Positions 5,114 through 6,585 of a DNA stretch of 6,585 nt are shown in pieces. Every line of letters begins with the position of its first letter. Within the stretch, counting starts at the first letter, position 1. Source of the stretch: Actinomycetota bacterium (GTDB lineage Bacteria > Actinomycetota > Rubrobacteria > Rubrobacterales > Rubrobacteraceae); NCBI GenBank assembly GCA_020200675.1, contig JAIVIG010000325.1, positions 1-6,585 of the forward strand, given 5' to 3'. The notes under the pieces were generated by a model. The model searched no databases. It was not told the DNA's origin and saw only the letters and a program-made list of their open reading frames with translations. Made by a program: the position numbers and the translations under genes.

Positions 5114-5806
5114 CTAGCGACGGTGTCCTCGCCGCTGCTCATATTGCACGTGCCGGATCTGGTCCACGAGTACGAACCTGTCCGTATCTTGGCTCTTTCC
5201 CGCGAGCCATGCCGGGTACCAGGCATTTACGTAGAGCTTCATCTGGTGGCGTGGCAGCCCGGTCACCCATTTCTTCATCAGCCGTCCGTCGGCGTAAAAC
5301 TTCACGGAGCCGGGAGCGCAGTCGAAGCGGTACTCGTGGAAGCCGGCCGTGGGGTCGAAGGGGAGAAGCATAGTCTGCGAATGGGTCTGGCGCCCACCGG
5401 CGTAGGTACTGAAGATGATCCTGCGCGAGGAATCGTTGTAGATCTCTATATCTATCTCCGAAGCATGGTCCGGGGGCTGGTAGAGGAAGAAGCCCGTGAT
5501 CGAGGACGGGGCGTTCGGGACCTTGATGCGCGCTGCATAGGAACCGTAGCCGTAGAGATCGTCCGACACGATCTCGCCGCCCTCTAACGTGCGGGCGGGA
5601 AGCTTTATCTCCAGGTTCCCGTTGCTCGCGCCGACGTTGTTCGGATCGAGGTAGCTACGCCCCAGGTTGTGATCTCCCTTCGTCCAACGGCTCTCGTCGA
5701 ACGAGTCGAAGCCGTCGGTAAAGTCGAGTACCCCCGCCGAAGCAAGCCCCGCGAATATCCCCACTTGAACGACCCCGATCACGCACAAAACGAACGCTCG
5801 GCGCAT
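5114..5806 (-). CDS. Secreted glycoside hydrolase family 16 (beta-glucanase-like)
   Basis: 230-residue protein with a signal peptide (about residues 1-24, ending near LASA) and a single GH16 beta-jellyroll domain. The catalytic motif is EIDIE (117-121): Glu117 nucleophile, Asp119, and Glu121 acid/base. This is the EXDXE form found in lichenases and xyloglucan/chitin-glucan-active members, not the EXDXXE form of laminarinases and agarases. Other GH16-like segments are GFFLYQPP (105-112), FHEYRFDC (156-163), VKFYADGRLM (168-177) and MKLYVNAWYPAWLAG (189-203). No carbohydrate-binding module or anchor is visible, so it should be released. The ATG at 5806 has GGAGGGAG six bases upstream. It probably cleaves or remodels beta-1,3/1,4-glucans, but the exact substrate cannot be told. 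It stands alone on its strand, convergent with marR. Confidence 0.92.
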   Translation of the reverse strand: MRRAFVLCVIGVVQVGIFAGLASAGVLDFTDGFDSFDESRWTKGDHNLGRSYLDPNNVGASNGNLEIKLPARTLEGGEIVSDDLYGYGSYAARIKVPNAPSSITGFFLYQPPDHASEIDIEIYNDSSRRIIFSTYAGGRQTHSQTMLLPFDPTAGFHEYRFDCAPGSVKFYADGRLMKKWVTGLPRHQMKLYVNAWYPAWLAGKSQDTDRFVLVDQIRHVQYEQRRGHRR

Positions 5807-5860
5807 ATTTTTCTCCCTCCGGTAACCCGGCTACCTCCGTAAGAACCATAAATCTTGCGT

Positions 5861-5878
5861 CCCCGCCGCACGGCGGAG
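5861..5878 (-). other. GC-rich hairpin in the GH16 leader region
   Basis: CCGCCG and CGGCGG (5863-5868 and 5871-5876) are perfect inverted arms, extendable by a G-T and a G-C pair. The hairpin lies about 55 bases upstream of the GH16 start, on its presumed transcript. The rest of 5807-6016 holds the GH16 ribosome site but no promoter I would defend; TTGTAC near 5952-5947 with TAGAGT after 18 bases is a weak match. Confidence 0.3.
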
Positions 5879-6016
5879 CTACATTTTGGATTCGCAGTAG
5901 TTATCGGACAGAGGAAGAGAAAACTCTAATGCCCTGTTGCCTGAACGTACAACGAGGCGTGAATGCCACTCTCCCCGGACGACCCGGGCCGGGAAACTCA
6001 GAGAAGCAGAGCGATG

Positions 6017-6585
6017 CTAGACCGTCTCCTTCAGCGCCGTGCCGTATCTCTCCGCCTCGCCCTCCGGCAACTGGTTGCTGATCTGCACGAGCACCAGGCC
6101 CTCGTCGTAGACGTACGGGCGCTCGGAGGACGCCAGATCCTCGTAGAAGCCGCGCACGGCGCGGAGGTCCTCCTCGGACCCGAAGACGAAGACCCTCCCC
6201 CCGGCGTCCGCGCCCAGAGAGGGTATTAGAAAGCGCGTCGCCTCCTCGTAAGTCCTGGGCACCGGCCTCTCCTCCCAGCCCGGCTCCTGCTCCACGGGGT
6301 AGGACTCCCCGACCTCGAGCCCCGCGTCCCGGAAAGCCTGCACCACCTCGGCGGAGCCGGGCGGCTCCGCGAAGCTGGACTGGGGCAACTCCACCGTGTC
6401 CCCCACCTGCACGCCGCGCTCCGCGAAGAAACCCTGGTTGACCTCCAGGGCGTACTGGGCGGGCTCGGCGGGGTAGTGGAGGGTCTCGTCCAGGGGCTGC
6501 ATGTCCTGGATATCCACGATACGGCCCTCGGAGTCCATAAAGGCTATGGAGAGCGGGATCGGGGTGTTCTCCATATAGAACCCGG
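6017..6585 (-). CDS. DUF192-family protein with a C-terminal extension domain (5' partial)
   Basis: The frame remains open to the window edge, so the N-terminus is missing and the first visible codons read Gly-Phe-Tyr-Met-Glu-Asn-Thr. Residues are numbered from that Met. The first part is a DUF192 domain: MENTPIPLSIAFMD (1-14), the Asp-Met pair at 24-25, YALEVNQGFF (41-50) and GVQVGDTVEL (54-63). DUF192 proteins are usually small, often exported, and of unknown biochemical role. A second part of about 110 residues follows, including TYEEATRFLIPSLG (108-121), GGRVFVFGSEEDL (125-137) and LVQISNQLPE (162-171). It looks like an independent alpha/beta domain that I recall as recurring in actinobacterial proteins but cannot name. 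The start is outside the window, so a signal peptide cannot be judged. It lies 210 bases upstream of the GH16 gene on the same strand. Confidence 0.85.
   Translation of the reverse strand, partial: GFYMENTPIPLSIAFMDSEGRIVDIQDMQPLDETLHYPAEPAQYALEVNQGFFAERGVQVGDTVELPQSSFAEPPGSAEVVQAFRDAGLEVGESYPVEQEPGWEERPVPRTYEEATRFLIPSLGADAGGRVFVFGSEEDLRAVRGFYEDLASSERPYVYDEGLVLVQISNQLPEGEAERYGTALKETV

Noticed and set aside
5123..5587. Plus-strand open frame across the GH16 gene
   Set aside because: It lies opposite a gene with an intact GH16 active site and signal peptide, and it shows no recognisable domain.
5973..5994. CCCGG/CCGGG inverted repeat after the DUF192 gene as a terminator
   Set aside because: The stem is only five pairs with a bulge and no T run follows on the minus strand.

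Overview
The window is GC-rich. Its real genes strongly prefer G or C at the third codon position, use GTG and TTG starts, and are packed with 1-4 base overlaps. Together with the gene content (a DrrA-type ABC exporter, a retinol-dehydrogenase-like SDR, a DUF192 protein with a C-terminal extension, a GH16 enzyme), this suggests an actinobacterium. A Rubrobacter-like lineage is my best guess, by impression only and not established here.

Layout, left to right. (1) Positions 1-30 hold the first ten codons of a minus-strand gene that leaves the window, with a good ribosome binding site, a possible promoter and a phased direct repeat upstream. (2) Positions 121-3540 form one tight minus-strand operon, in transcription order: an SDR oxidoreductase, a DrrA-type ABC ATPase, and two ABC-2 membrane subunits. 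Every junction overlaps (TAGTG, ATGA, TGATG), so the four are almost certainly co-translated. They look like a complete exporter plus a redox enzyme that may make or modify the exported molecule. (3) Positions 3541-3681 are the operon's upstream region, with a GC-rich hairpin and a repeated 9-mer. (4) Positions 3682-3968 hold a small two-helix membrane protein gene whose coding signal changes frame near 3848, so it looks frameshifted. (5) Positions 4058-4366 encode a secreted protein of extraordinary composition: its 79-residue mature part is about half Asp/Glu and a quarter Phe, with no Lys, Arg, His, Cys or Pro. A textbook terminator follows it. (6) A MarR-family regulator at 4581-5048 is divergent from it. 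The shared 214-base intergenic region contains two strong back-to-back promoters whose -35 boxes are the two arms of one inverted repeat, TTGAC-N10-GTCAA. (7) A secreted GH16 glycoside hydrolase at 5114-5806 (minus) converges on marR, with a perfect 18-bp palindrome between them. (8) A 5'-truncated DUF192 fusion protein occupies 6017-6585.

The most unusual item is the pair formed by the acidic Phe-rich secreted protein and the divergent MarR regulator. The sequence suggests a small regulated locus in which MarR binding at the shared -35 repeat could control both genes. This is inference from promoter geometry. The function of the acidic protein is unknown.
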